Shown piece by piece: positions 18,701 to 26,765 of a stretch of DNA of 64,000 nt (positions are counted from its first letter, which is position 1; the number at the start of each line of letters is the position of its first letter). A model generated the notes under the pieces. That model was not told the DNA's origin. It made no database searches and saw only the letters and a list, made by a program, of their open reading frames with translations. Origin of the DNA: an uncultured Acidobacteriia bacterium. Its GTDB lineage: Bacteria; Acidobacteriota; Terriglobia; Bryobacterales; Bryobacteraceae. The translations under genes and the position numbers were made by a program. The stretch covers positions 310,001 through 374,000 of the forward strand of contig CAINNJ010000025.1 of the NCBI GenBank assembly GCA_903851195.1. The letters are read 5' to 3'.

Positions 18701-20058
18701 GGCAGGAACGGCCGGATCTTGCGCCCTTCCGGGTGCCGGACCAGTTTGAAACGAGCGGTGCCCGGATCGAAGACAAGCACGGTGCCGGGTATTCCGGAAA
18801 GGATCGCGATTCGGCCGTCCGGGAGCGCCCGGAGCGCGTCCGTCAGGGTATTCGAAGGCCGTTGACCGCCTGGCAGCGGGTATTTCGTCCATTGGTCGCC
18901 TTGCAGGCGGATCAGGGTTTTGGGACTGAGGAACCAGACATTTCCCGCGGCATCGTCGGTAATCGCATTAATCAGCTCGTCGTTCTCGGGGCCGCGAACG
19001 GCGGCCGGAGTCCTCCAGATCGAGGGAGAATAGCGCGCGATGCCCTGGCTGGTGGACACCCAGAACGTGCCGTCCGCGGCCGGATTGATGTCGAGCACGA
19101 TGCCGGAAAGGGCGCCCAGGCGGCCGGCCGGTTCCTCCCGGCCGCCGGTCAGGCGCATGATCTGGTCGCTGTCCGCCACCCAGATGTCCCGATCGGCCCC
19201 TCGCCATCCCGTCAGCAGTTTGCTCTTGCCCCGATAAAACGGATGCCAGTCTTTGCCGTCGAAACGGATCAGAACCCTGCTCTGCCCGGATGAGGCGGCG
19301 ACGAATACCTCGCCGTCAACGCCTTCGCGAGGCTGGTCGAAATCGAAATAGGCGGCGGGCGCCACGTATTCCTGCCACTGCAGCCGGTCGTCGCCGGGAG
19401 TTTCGTGAACCAGAGCCGTGCCGCGCTGTCCGGAAACCCAGATTCGGCCGCCGGGCGTCCGGTACATGGCAATGAACCGCTGCAGGGCGCTTTCCGCCGC
19501 GGTCTTGATGGTGCGTGTGGCGCCGGTGCCGGAATCGAATTCCACAAGTTTGTCCGGCAGCAGGACCAGGACACGCCCCCCTCGGAGTGGACACAGAGCG
19601 ACGTAATAAAGCGGATCCGCGCCGCCCGGCAGTACCCAGCGAAGGCGGATGTCCCGGGTGAACTTCGGCCACCGCTTCAGTTCGGGCAGTTCGAAAGAAG
19701 TCCACTTCGCGCCGTGATAACGACGGAGACTGGTGCCGTCAAACATCCAGAGGTCGCCGTCGCTGCCGATGGTCAGCCGTCCCAGTCCCGTGGGATCGGG
19801 TACGGTCTCCACGCCATATCCCGTAAGACGGGAAATGCGCTCGACATCGCCGTGTTTTGCCAGCGCGGCTCCGGAAGAATCGATCGCCACATTGGCGGTA
19901 TACGATTCCGTCATGCCTTCCGCGGTGCTCCAGAAACGCCACGCGGGAGGCGCCTGCGCCGCCGCGGAGACGGACAAAACGGCAAGCGCACTCATGGCGC
20001 GCAACAGGGCGAAAGCTGTCACGCTCTTCTCAAGCCCGCCTTTTCCGTTCCGTCTCAA
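15796..20058 (-). CDS. Propeller sensor - Y_Y_Y - TM - GAF - GGDEF - EAL protein
   Basis: 1420 residues. A signal-like start is followed by a two-component-type regulator propeller (repeated G-x-LWIG/IWVG units such as DGDLWIGGSSGLGVYS, to about residue 640), a Y_Y_Y beta-sandwich (about 665-730), one membrane helix near 750-775 and a GAF domain (about 800-950). A GGDEF domain follows (RMGGDEF near 1044, with an RxxD inhibitory site five residues before it), then an EAL domain (MEALIRLRHP near 1190, INVS, EVTES, DDFGTGYSSL, AEGVE). Both c-di-GMP synthesis and hydrolysis motifs are complete. The periplasmic propeller probably senses a glycan-type ligand and sets c-di-GMP levels. The layout is like the N-terminus of hybrid two-component systems, with the kinase replaced by GGDEF-EAL. 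Confidence 0.9.
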   Translation of the reverse strand: MRRNGKGGLEKSVTAFALLRAMSALAVLSVSAAAQAPPAWRFWSTAEGMTESYTANVAIDSSGAALAKHGDVERISRLTGYGVETVPDPTGLGRLTIGSDGDLWMFDGTSLRRYHGAKWTSFELPELKRWPKFTRDIRLRWVLPGGADPLYYVALCPLRGGRVLVLLPDKLVEFDSGTGATRTIKTAAESALQRFIAMYRTPGGRIWVSGQRGTALVHETPGDDRLQWQEYVAPAAYFDFDQPREGVDGEVFVAASSGQSRVLIRFDGKDWHPFYRGKSKLLTGWRGADRDIWVADSDQIMRLTGGREEPAGRLGALSGIVLDINPAADGTFWVSTSQGIARYSPSIWRTPAAVRGPENDELINAITDDAAGNVWFLSPKTLIRLQGDQWTKYPLPGGQRPSNTLTDALRALPDGRIAILSGIPGTVLVFDPGTARFKLVRHPEGRKIRPFLPRRDGGFLVQTQVQDDLAAWRFETFDGNEFHPFLAPENTSLNTDLRALCATSDGDLWIGGSSGLGVYSKGKYRSVRAADGFTLTGAFSLFEPSPGRLWVGGRLEIQEFDGHRWTSVHKGFDRVRNMLRARDGTIWVASGTGVDRFRNGAWIVNSGEDGLPSSVVYTVFEDRQGRIWTGTTRGISLFHPEADPAPPRTTLSEDVNPREAAPDAPVHLLFSGVDKWNMTLPEMLLFSWRLDDDKWSDFAEGNSASFRKLAGGAHRFEVRAMDRNGNVDPHPARLAFTVLVPWYRSTGFRIVTVLGIFSFVALLVTASGSYRNRGKLLAQLEVARKLDHDRKETLELIARREPLRVVLGRVAQLIAASEPGSACVAVTASAGDFTFTASAGLPEVWADALRDKGTGEMFHARIRAAAAQARTPTSNAPARPIARPGSAPSEQVWSPAETEFLSACYHSASTVPILSGAGEILGALEAYWPYKAKPSAYRLNLLEAMAGLSASAIENAHLYRELAYRAQYDSLTRLPNRFFFTERLQEAVDRARRNGQKLALLYLDLDRFKQVNDSLGHGAGDVLLQQVAGRLSACLRKSDIIARMGGDEFMLLLEIDDEHIARDAAMRLLAALSRPVVVAGNELFVTASIGISFYPADGEDPSTLQKHADNAMYRAKDQGKNRFQCFTHDMNGTAFHRLDMDRNMRQALEQSQFELEYQPQFMIGERADGAGESSGGAGEAVPAGMALAGMEALIRLRHPQLGLLPPGDFIGIAEESGLILEIGASVLREVCRQRAAWVQAGFIPPKIAINVSTLQFAQADFAQSVARALREGGTTGNAVELEVTESVVMVHLEESVRQMEKLRSLGLTIALDDFGTGYSSLSYLHRLPIDVLKIDRSFIREIDSPSGTLPLVHSIVDLAHNLGLSAIAEGVERWSQHALLRSVDCDVAQGFLLSRPLSARSMERFMSRETDPRLLALVSR

Positions 20059-20232
20059 GCCCTGGACCTAATATAACGAAAGCGGGAACATGTCGCGCGA
20101 AAATACCGTTCCCCGCGGATACCGGATTTTGCGAATTCCTGAAAAATCGATCCGATTTGCCGCATTCTCAGCGAAGCGTCGTTTCCGGGCCGCGCCGCCC
20201 CCCGGGGCGATATCCGCGAGATACTTGAGAAC

Positions 20233-21216
20233 ATGCGCGCATGGCAGGTGAAGCAGTGGTGTGAGCCGTCGGAGATGCTCCTGGCCGACATTCCCGTTCC
20301 GGAACCCGGCCCCGGTGAGGTCCGCGTCCGGAATCGCGCGGCGGCGCTGAACTTTTTCGACGTTCTGCAGATTCAGGGCAAATACCAGGTGAAACCGCCG
20401 TTTCCGTTCACGCCGGGCGCGGAGATTGCCGGCACCGTGGAAGCCGTTGGCGAAGGCGTTACCGACTGGACGCCGGGTGACCGCGTGCTGGGCATTCCCG
20501 AGGGTTCCGGCTTCGCCGGGCAGACTCTGGTGGACGCCCGCAAAATCTTCCGGATTCCGGCCGGGATGAGTTTCGCGCAGGCCGCCGCGTTCCCCATCGT
20601 CTATCACACGTCGTGGCTGGCTTTGAAAGACCGCGCGGCGATCCGGGAAGGAGAATGGCTCCTGGTGCATGCTGGCGCCAGCGGTGTGGGCATGTCCGCC
20701 ATTCAGCTCGGCCGCGCGTTCGGCGCGCGCGTGATCGCGACGGCGGGTTCGGCCGAAAAACGGGCTTTTGCGAGTCGGCAGGGCGCGGAGCACGTGCTCG
20801 ATTACGGGGACCCGAAATGGGTGGACGAGGTCAAAGCAATCACCGGAGGCCGCGGCGCCGACGTCATTTATGATCCGGTGGGCGGCGATATTTTCGATCT
20901 TTCCGGGAAGTGCATCGCCCCGTATGGACGCCTGCTGGTGATCGGTTTCGCTTCGGGGAAAATCCCTTCCATTGCCGCCAATCGCATTTTGTTGAAAAAT
21001 ATCTCCGTCGTGGGCGTCTTTTGGGGCGGCCACGTCAAAATGCACCCGGGTTACACCCGGAAGACGCAGCAGTCTCTCGACGAACTTTGGGCCGCCGGCA
21101 AACTACTGCCGGAAATTTCAGATTCCTGGCCGCTCGAAGAGCTTCCCGCCGCCATGCAGGCTCTGACGGAGCGGAAAGTGCTTGGCAAGGCCGTGATTAC
21201 CATCGAACCGTCGTAG
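20233..21216 (+). CDS. MDR-family NADPH:quinone oxidoreductase-like protein
   Basis: 327 residues of the zinc-free medium-chain dehydrogenase type: an N-terminal GroES-like domain (PVPEPGPGEVRVRNRAAALNF, PFTPGAEIAGTVEAVG), then a Rossmann domain with VHAGASGVGMSAIQLGRAFGARVIAT and DVIYDPVGGDIF. No zinc ligands are evident. Members reduce quinones or enones, or act as acyl-CoA reductases; the specificity here is open. It stands alone on the plus strand between minus-strand genes. Confidence 0.88.
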   Translation: MRAWQVKQWCEPSEMLLADIPVPEPGPGEVRVRNRAAALNFFDVLQIQGKYQVKPPFPFTPGAEIAGTVEAVGEGVTDWTPGDRVLGIPEGSGFAGQTLVDARKIFRIPAGMSFAQAAAFPIVYHTSWLALKDRAAIREGEWLLVHAGASGVGMSAIQLGRAFGARVIATAGSAEKRAFASRQGAEHVLDYGDPKWVDEVKAITGGRGADVIYDPVGGDIFDLSGKCIAPYGRLLVIGFASGKIPSIAANRILLKNISVVGVFWGGHVKMHPGYTRKTQQSLDELWAAGKLLPEISDSWPLEELPAAMQALTERKVLGKAVITIEPS

Positions 21217-21235
21217 CCGGCAAAATCCGGCGCGC

Positions 21236-22618
21236 TCAGGGCGCGGGAGTCAGCTTCACATCCCGTTCCCAGTCCCGCAGTTTTTCCATCAGGAAACGGA
21301 CGCGTTCCGGCTGCTCGTTCGCCAGATTCTTCTTCTCGGAGCGATCCGCTTCCAGATTGGAAAGCCAGATACGGTCTACCTGCTCTTCGCCGGGAAACTT
21401 GGGCGGGTTCAGGATCAGTTTCCAGTCACCCTGCCGGACCGACCGCTGATTTTCGTGGCTCCAGAACAGAAATTCGTGATCGGGCGCCTCACCCCGCAGC
21501 ACCGGGAGAAGATTCTGTCCGTCGATGCCGGCCGGGGGCTTTGCGCCGGGGTCGGCGAGGGCGAGCAGCGTGGGCAAAATATCCATGGAAATCATGGGCC
21601 TGTCCCAGACCGTTCCGGGTTTTACCGCGCCGGGAACGCGCAACAACGCCGGAACGTGCATGCCGCCGTCGAACAGGCCCAGCTTATAGCCGCGGAAAGG
21701 CTCGTTGCTGCCGCCGTGGTACGGTTTGCCGTCGCTCGACGCGCGCACCTCCCGGGTAGCGCCGTTATCGGCCTGAAAATACACGATCGTGTCGTTCTCC
21801 AGGCCCTGCCGTTGCAACTGGTCCAGCAGGCTGCCGATGACGTCGTCCACGGCCGCCACCATGGCGAGGTGCATGCGCCGGTCCCGTTCCATGGTGACCG
21901 GAAAGCGGTCCAGATATTTTTTCGGAGCCATCATGGAATAATGCGGCGCGCCGAATGCCAGGTACATCAGAAACGGCTGCCCGCTGGTTTGCCGCGACAG
22001 CCAGGCCTGCGTTTCGCGCCCCAGCAGTTCCGTCATGTAGGCCGGCTCTTCGAACACCTCCGTGTCATTGCGCCAAAGGTCGTGGAAGATCTTTCCGGGG
22101 GCGGAACCAAGCTGATAATAGCGGTGCGAAAAGGCGTCGAGCCAGCCCGAATACCACCCGAAGAACTCATCGAAACCCTGTTGCATGGGCCGGCTCTCCG
22201 GCGCGCTGCCCAGATGCCATTTGCCGAACGCCGCGGTCCGGTAACCCGCCGCCCGCAATAAGCCGGGCAGGGTGGTTTCGCCGGCGTGCAGCCCCTTCAC
22301 GTCCCAGGTGGGCTCCGAAGGCAGAGCGCCCTTGACACCGGCGCGGTCGGGATACTTTCCGGTCAGGATCGCGGCACGGGAAGCCGAACACACCGGCGCA
22401 TTCGAGTACCACTGTGTGAACCGGACGCCGGACGCCGCCAGCCGGTCCAGATTCGGGGTTCGCGCTTCGGGATGTCCGTAGCAGCCGACGTCCCCGATGC
22501 CGTGATCGTCGGTCACGATGACGACGATGTTGGGTCTGCGTGTGTTCTGTGCCGCGGCGGGAAGAGCAACCGCGGCGGGCATCAGTCGCAGAAATTCCCG
22601 CCGGTCGAAAATGGCCAT
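21236..22618 (-). CDS. Secreted sulfatase (arylsulfatase family)
   Basis: 460 residues. A Tat-like signal (DRREFLRLMPAAVALPAAAQ) is followed by the metal-binding VIVTDDHG and the sulfatase signature CSASR at residues 77-81, where C77 is expected to be converted to formylglycine. GKWHLG and a late FFWSHENQRSVRQGDWKL are also typical. It hydrolyses sulfate esters in the periplasm or outside. With the GH29 fucosidase and fuconate dehydratase in this window, sulfated fucose-rich glycans are one possible substrate, but this is inference. No dedicated sulfatase-maturing enzyme is in the window. Confidence 0.9.
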   Translation of the reverse strand: MAIFDRREFLRLMPAAVALPAAAQNTRRPNIVVIVTDDHGIGDVGCYGHPEARTPNLDRLAASGVRFTQWYSNAPVCSASRAAILTGKYPDRAGVKGALPSEPTWDVKGLHAGETTLPGLLRAAGYRTAAFGKWHLGSAPESRPMQQGFDEFFGWYSGWLDAFSHRYYQLGSAPGKIFHDLWRNDTEVFEEPAYMTELLGRETQAWLSRQTSGQPFLMYLAFGAPHYSMMAPKKYLDRFPVTMERDRRMHLAMVAAVDDVIGSLLDQLQRQGLENDTIVYFQADNGATREVRASSDGKPYHGGSNEPFRGYKLGLFDGGMHVPALLRVPGAVKPGTVWDRPMISMDILPTLLALADPGAKPPAGIDGQNLLPVLRGEAPDHEFLFWSHENQRSVRQGDWKLILNPPKFPGEEQVDRIWLSNLEADRSEKKNLANEQPERVRFLMEKLRDWERDVKLTPAP

Positions 22619-22635
22619 GACGGTATTATCTTCTA

Positions 22636-23322
22636 ATGTCCAACAATCCCGAGGCGCCCCGGAAACTCGCGTTCCTTCACACCAGTCATGTCCTGATTCC
22701 GCTGTTTACTCAATTGGCGAAAGAACACCTGCCCGGAATCGAAACCTTTCACATGACGGATGAGTCTCTGATCCGCAATACCATCGCCGCGGGCCGGCTG
22801 ACGCCGAACACCATCCGCCGGGTGGCCGCGATGATCGGACTGGCGCACGACGGCGGGGCGGATGCGGTGATGGTGACGTGTTCCTCGATCGGGCACGCGA
22901 CGGCACTGGCCCGGAGCCAATACGATTTCCCGGTTCTGCGCATCGATGAGGCTCTGGCGGATACAGCGGTAGCCGCGGGGACCCGGATTGGTGTGGCAGC
23001 CACCCTCAGCACCACGCTGAATCCGACTCTGGAACTGCTGAGAGAAACGGCCGCGCGTGCGGGCCGTGAGGTGGAACTGATTCCCGCGCTGGCGGCCGGA
23101 GCGTTCGAAGCCGTACTCGCGGGCGATACGAAACGTCACGACGAACTGCTGCTGGCCGCGCTGCTGGGTTTGCAAGGCCGCGTGGATGTGATCGTTCTGG
23201 CGCAGGCCTCGATGGCGCGCGTGGCGGCACTGCTGCCGGAAAACAGCGGACCGCCAATGCTTTCCAGCCCCGTAATGGCCATGCGCCGCGCCGCGGCCGT
23301 GCTTGGATCGATGACGGCCTGA
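22636..23322 (+). CDS. Asp/Glu/hydantoin racemase-family protein
   Basis: 228 residues with the family's paired half-domains: FLHTSHVLIPLFTQL, then ADAVMVTCSSIGHATALARS (Cys82, expected first catalytic cysteine), GTRIGVAATLSTTLNPTLELL and VDVIVLAQASMARV. In the second half the position usually holding a catalytic cysteine appears as AQASM, so the two-cysteine racemase mechanism is doubtful; it may be an arylmalonate-decarboxylase-like or isomerase variant. Its start lies 17 bp from the divergent sulfatase start. Confidence 0.75.
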   Translation: MSNNPEAPRKLAFLHTSHVLIPLFTQLAKEHLPGIETFHMTDESLIRNTIAAGRLTPNTIRRVAAMIGLAHDGGADAVMVTCSSIGHATALARSQYDFPVLRIDEALADTAVAAGTRIGVAATLSTTLNPTLELLRETAARAGREVELIPALAAGAFEAVLAGDTKRHDELLLAALLGLQGRVDVIVLAQASMARVAALLPENSGPPMLSSPVMAMRRAAAVLGSMTA

Positions 23323-23368
23323 GGGCCTGACGCGATTCAACGGGTGAGAGAAGTTGCGAGGTCAGAGA

Positions 23369-24013
23369 TTATCGGGGAAGATAATCGCGAACTGCCGGAT
23401 AAGCCGCGCGGACGAAATCCCTTCCCAGAATTTCCGCGTTGTTGTCCTCTCCCGGAGGCACGGCGACCACAACACGAACCAGGGCGGTATCGCTGCGGTG
23501 ATTGCGTATGGAGTTGGAAACGAGGTAAAACTTGGCGGCGAACTCATCCGCGATAACGCGGCCCTGAGACTGATACCAGTAAAGGACAAGGCTCTTGTTC
23601 GTGCCTTTGGAAACCACGAAGTGATTGATATTAATGGTTTCGCCCGGCACCTGAACATCCACTTTTCCACTCTCTTCCTGCTGCCACCCGGCGCCGGGAA
23701 GGCAGTTCTTGGGTGAGTGCGGCGATTGCCCCTGGCGTTGCGTCCTGAAGTACGCGATGAAAAGGTTGGCGCTGCCCAGCGGACCGGTATAGAAGCGCGT
23801 CAGCGTATCGTCGGCCCGCAGAACTTCGAGAGTTTCTTTGTCCACGTAGCCTTCCTGAGCGAGGCGGTAATCGCCGATTTCGCGAGGAAAGGCGATGAGC
23901 GGGGAAGCCAAGGGCGTCGCTTCCCCGTGGGAAGCGCTGTAAAAAAGGACCGCCTGCCCGATCAGCACAAGGGTGAGGAGGCGAAGGTAATTATTGCGCA
24001 GCAGTTGTTTCAT
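23369..24013 (-). CDS. EpsI-family exosortase-associated protein
   Basis: 214 residues from the ATG at 24013, which overlaps the exosortase stop by 4 bp. An N-terminal membrane helix is followed by the EpsI-like domain: LASPLIAFPREIGDYRL, IAYFRTQRQGQSPHSPKNCLPGAGW (with the conserved HSPKxCLPG stretch), NHFVVSKGTNKSLVLYWYQSQGRV and a late GEDNNAEILGRDFVRA. EpsI domains accompany exosortases and are sometimes fused to them. The longer in-frame ORF upstream is antisense reading of the exosortase gene. Confidence 0.85.
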   Translation of the reverse strand: MKQLLRNNYLRLLTLVLIGQAVLFYSASHGEATPLASPLIAFPREIGDYRLAQEGYVDKETLEVLRADDTLTRFYTGPLGSANLFIAYFRTQRQGQSPHSPKNCLPGAGWQQEESGKVDVQVPGETININHFVVSKGTNKSLVLYWYQSQGRVIADEFAAKFYLVSNSIRNHRSDTALVRVVVAVPPGEDNNAEILGRDFVRAAYPAVRDYLPR

Positions 24014-24885
24014 GCCGTTTTTCCCGCCACATTCGAAACCCGGATCAGGAACTGGTGAAATAAGGCCAGAATCGCGAACGCCACCATAAATATCACCCAG
24101 CCCTGGGCTTCGTGAAAGAGTCCCTCCGCCAGTTCCGGCCGGAAGTTCGCGATGATGCCGGTCATGGTGACTCGTCCGGCGTTGGCCACGATCGCGATCG
24201 GAATGGTCGAAAGAAACAATGTGACGCGCACCCACGTGCGCTTTTCCGCGAAGTAGCCGTAAACGAGGGAGAAAAATGTCAGGGTGAGCAGAGACCGGAT
24301 GCCGCTGCAGGCCTCCACCACGTTCAGTTTCTGCTCGGCCAGTTCCAGTACGTTGCCTTCCCGCAGCACGGGAATTCCGATGTTCGAGATCGTGTTCTCC
24401 GCCACCTGGCTCGCCAGCAACTGAAGCGGGAACGTGATCTGGTTATAAATGATCGCCGGGATGGGAATCATGAAGAACAGCAGGAAAAGCGGAAACGCGA
24501 AAATCCGGAGATAGGGCATACCCCCGAGCAGCAGAGTCGCACCAATGATCGAGATGACGAAGGACGTGCGGGTAAGGAACAGTTCGGCGCCCAAAGTGGC
24601 CAGGTAGAGCTGGAGGGCCGCCCAGATCATGATCGCGAGTCCCCACCAGTTCGGCGACGCGGGGGTCTCGGCGATCTTATCGCGGTGCTGCCACGCGATG
24701 TATGCGGCGATGGCGGGCACGAAAAAGCCGTGACCCATGTCGGGGTCGTCGTACCACTGCCAGAGCAACCCCTTCAGCATGGGTGCGTAACAAACAATCA
24801 GGAGTGCGGATACCCATGAGACAGTCAACCATGAGAATGGGGCAGAAGTCCGGGCGGACGGAGACCCGGTAAGCGCGGGGGTCAT
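24010..24885 (-). CDS. Exosortase (Xrt family)
   Basis: 291 residues with about eight hydrophobic helices. All three catalytic residues are present in family context: C193 in VVEACSGIRSLL, R238 in ANAGRVTMTG and H258 in LFHEAQGW. Exosortases cleave and sort PEP-CTERM proteins at the inner membrane. The gene is coupled to epsI by a 4-bp overlap. No PEP-CTERM substrate or exopolysaccharide synthesis cluster is in the window, so this is a detached Xrt-EpsI pair. Confidence 0.92.
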   Translation of the reverse strand: MTPALTGSPSARTSAPFSWLTVSWVSALLIVCYAPMLKGLLWQWYDDPDMGHGFFVPAIAAYIAWQHRDKIAETPASPNWWGLAIMIWAALQLYLATLGAELFLTRTSFVISIIGATLLLGGMPYLRIFAFPLFLLFFMIPIPAIIYNQITFPLQLLASQVAENTISNIGIPVLREGNVLELAEQKLNVVEACSGIRSLLTLTFFSLVYGYFAEKRTWVRVTLFLSTIPIAIVANAGRVTMTGIIANFRPELAEGLFHEAQGWVIFMVAFAILALFHQFLIRVSNVAGKTA

Positions 24886-24971
24886 GAGTTAAGTGTTTCC
24901 AGCATACCATTCTGTCGGCGGACAGCAGTCAATGTGAAAATTCGATCCCGTCGTCCGGAGACTACACTGAA

Positions 24972-26765
24972 ATGGTGAACCGTCTCACGCCCCCGACGTT
25001 GGCCGGAATGCTGCTTTGCGCATTTGCCGCCTCGCAAGCCGCCGTCCCGATTATGCCGCTCACGGACATTCGCGCCGGAATGCACGGAACCGGCCGGACC
25101 GTGTTCACCGGCGACAAGGTGGAAGATTTCGATGCCGAGATTCTGGGCGTACTGCAGAACACCGGCCCCCGCGAATCCCTGATCCTGGCCCGTCTGTCCG
25201 GTGGCCCACTGGAACACACCGGCGTCATGCAGGGGATGAGCGGTAGTCCGGTTTACATCGATGGCAAGCTGATTGGGGCCGTTGCCATGGCGTTCCCCTA
25301 CGCGAAGGACCCGATCGCGGGAATTCGGCCCATCGAAGAGATGTTTCAGGTGGATTCCATGTCGGGACAACCCCCTGTCAGTCCGGCGATGGTGCGGCCC
25401 GCGGTAAACCGCGCCGCTGCCGGCAAGGATCTTTCCCCGCTGTTCCCCGCCCGGCCCGCTGGCAGTTTCGGAAACCAGTCGCTGACGGAGGTCGCGACCC
25501 CGCTCTCGCTTTCCGGCTTCACCTCCGCGGCAGTCGAGCAGTTTGCGGGCGGCCTGCGCTCCCTGGGCCTCGAACCAAGGCAGGGCATTTCGCTCGGTGG
25601 CGCCCCGGAGATGCGCATGGGCGATCCCGCCCGCCTGCAACCCGGCTCCATGATCAGCGTGGAACTGATGACCGGCGATATGAGCGTCGGCGCGGACGGA
25701 ACCCTGACCTGCATCGATGGAAACAAGGTCTACGCGTTCGGCCACCGCTTCCTCGCGATCGGTCCCACCGAGTTGCCGTTCACGCGTTCCGAGGTGATTA
25801 CGCTGCTGGCGAACGTAAACACGTCGTTCAAGATCTCCGCGGCGAAGGAACTGATGGGCGTGATTACACAGGACCGGAATACGGCCGTTGCCGGCGCGCT
25901 GGGACGCCAGGCTGCCATGCTGCCGCTGGATATTTCCGTTACACAGGAGTTCGGCGGGTCGAAGCCGGTCGGCGAGTATCACATGCAGGTGGTCAACGAT
26001 CGCTTTTTGTCTCCCTATCTGATGCAGATGGCGGTTTTTTCGGCCATCGACGCGACGGAGCGGGCCACCGGCGCAAACAGCATCCTGGTGCATGCGTCCA
26101 TTGAATTCAGGAATTCTCAGAAACCGGTGGAAATCCGCAATATTTATGCCGGCGAGGGCAGTTCCGCCATGGCGGCGGCCATGAATACGGCTGTCCCGCT
26201 CTCCTATCTCATGCAGGCTGGCTTCGATACGCTGGGGATCAGAAGGCTGTCGGTAAAGCTGGAAAGTTCCAATGTAAAAAAGGATCTGAGCATCGGCCAG
26301 GTCTATCTTTCGAAGAAGGAAGTGAAGCCCGGCGAAACCGTGGAACTGATGACCCTGCTGGACGGTCAGAATGGTGTGGAGCTGACGAATACCGTGAAAT
26401 ACACGATTCCTCAGGGCGCCGCGCCGGGACTGCTGTACTTCACCGTGGCGGACGGCGGACAGACCAGTATCGCCGAATTGCGGCAGATTCTGACCGAAAC
26501 ACCGCATTCGCCCGAACAGCTCATTTCCAATATCAATCGCCTGCATTCCAGCGATAAGGCCTACGTGCGAGTCTGGCGGGCCGAGCCCTCTTATCAGGTG
26601 CAGGGCGAGGAGATGCCCGATCCCCCGCCCTCACTGGCGCTGGTGCTCGGCAGCACCCAGAACGTGACGCAGAACCGGAATTCGAAAATGGCGGAAATCG
26701 TCATCGACGCGGGCAACATGATGGTCACGGGTTCGAAGACCGTCCAGCTTGAGGTGAAAGAATAA
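24972..26765 (+). CDS. SpoIVB-like peptidase S55 domain protein
   Basis: 597 residues with a signal peptide. The S55-type segment DIRAGMHGTGRTVFTGDKVE leads to the serine motif GMSGSPVYIDG (GMSGSP at 88-93); later GTLTCIDGNKVYAFGHRF (FGH at 256-258) provides a histidine. As I recall SpoIVB, the histidine segment comes before the serine, so the order here looks reversed. The C-terminal half is a large beta-rich region ending in LEVKE. It is probably periplasmic. The next gene starts on the last base of its stop codon (TAATG), so the two are coupled. Function in non-sporulating bacteria is unknown. Confidence 0.85.
   Translation: MVNRLTPPTLAGMLLCAFAASQAAVPIMPLTDIRAGMHGTGRTVFTGDKVEDFDAEILGVLQNTGPRESLILARLSGGPLEHTGVMQGMSGSPVYIDGKLIGAVAMAFPYAKDPIAGIRPIEEMFQVDSMSGQPPVSPAMVRPAVNRAAAGKDLSPLFPARPAGSFGNQSLTEVATPLSLSGFTSAAVEQFAGGLRSLGLEPRQGISLGGAPEMRMGDPARLQPGSMISVELMTGDMSVGADGTLTCIDGNKVYAFGHRFLAIGPTELPFTRSEVITLLANVNTSFKISAAKELMGVITQDRNTAVAGALGRQAAMLPLDISVTQEFGGSKPVGEYHMQVVNDRFLSPYLMQMAVFSAIDATERATGANSILVHASIEFRNSQKPVEIRNIYAGEGSSAMAAAMNTAVPLSYLMQAGFDTLGIRRLSVKLESSNVKKDLSIGQVYLSKKEVKPGETVELMTLLDGQNGVELTNTVKYTIPQGAAPGLLYFTVADGGQTSIAELRQILTETPHSPEQLISNINRLHSSDKAYVRVWRAEPSYQVQGEEMPDPPPSLALVLGSTQNVTQNRNSKMAEIVIDAGNMMVTGSKTVQLEVKE

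Noticed and set aside
23369-24235. Long form of the EpsI gene starting at 24235
   Set aside because: The extra N-terminus is antisense-like reading of the exosortase 3' end; the ATG at 24013 has the expected membrane helix and a 4-bp overlap.
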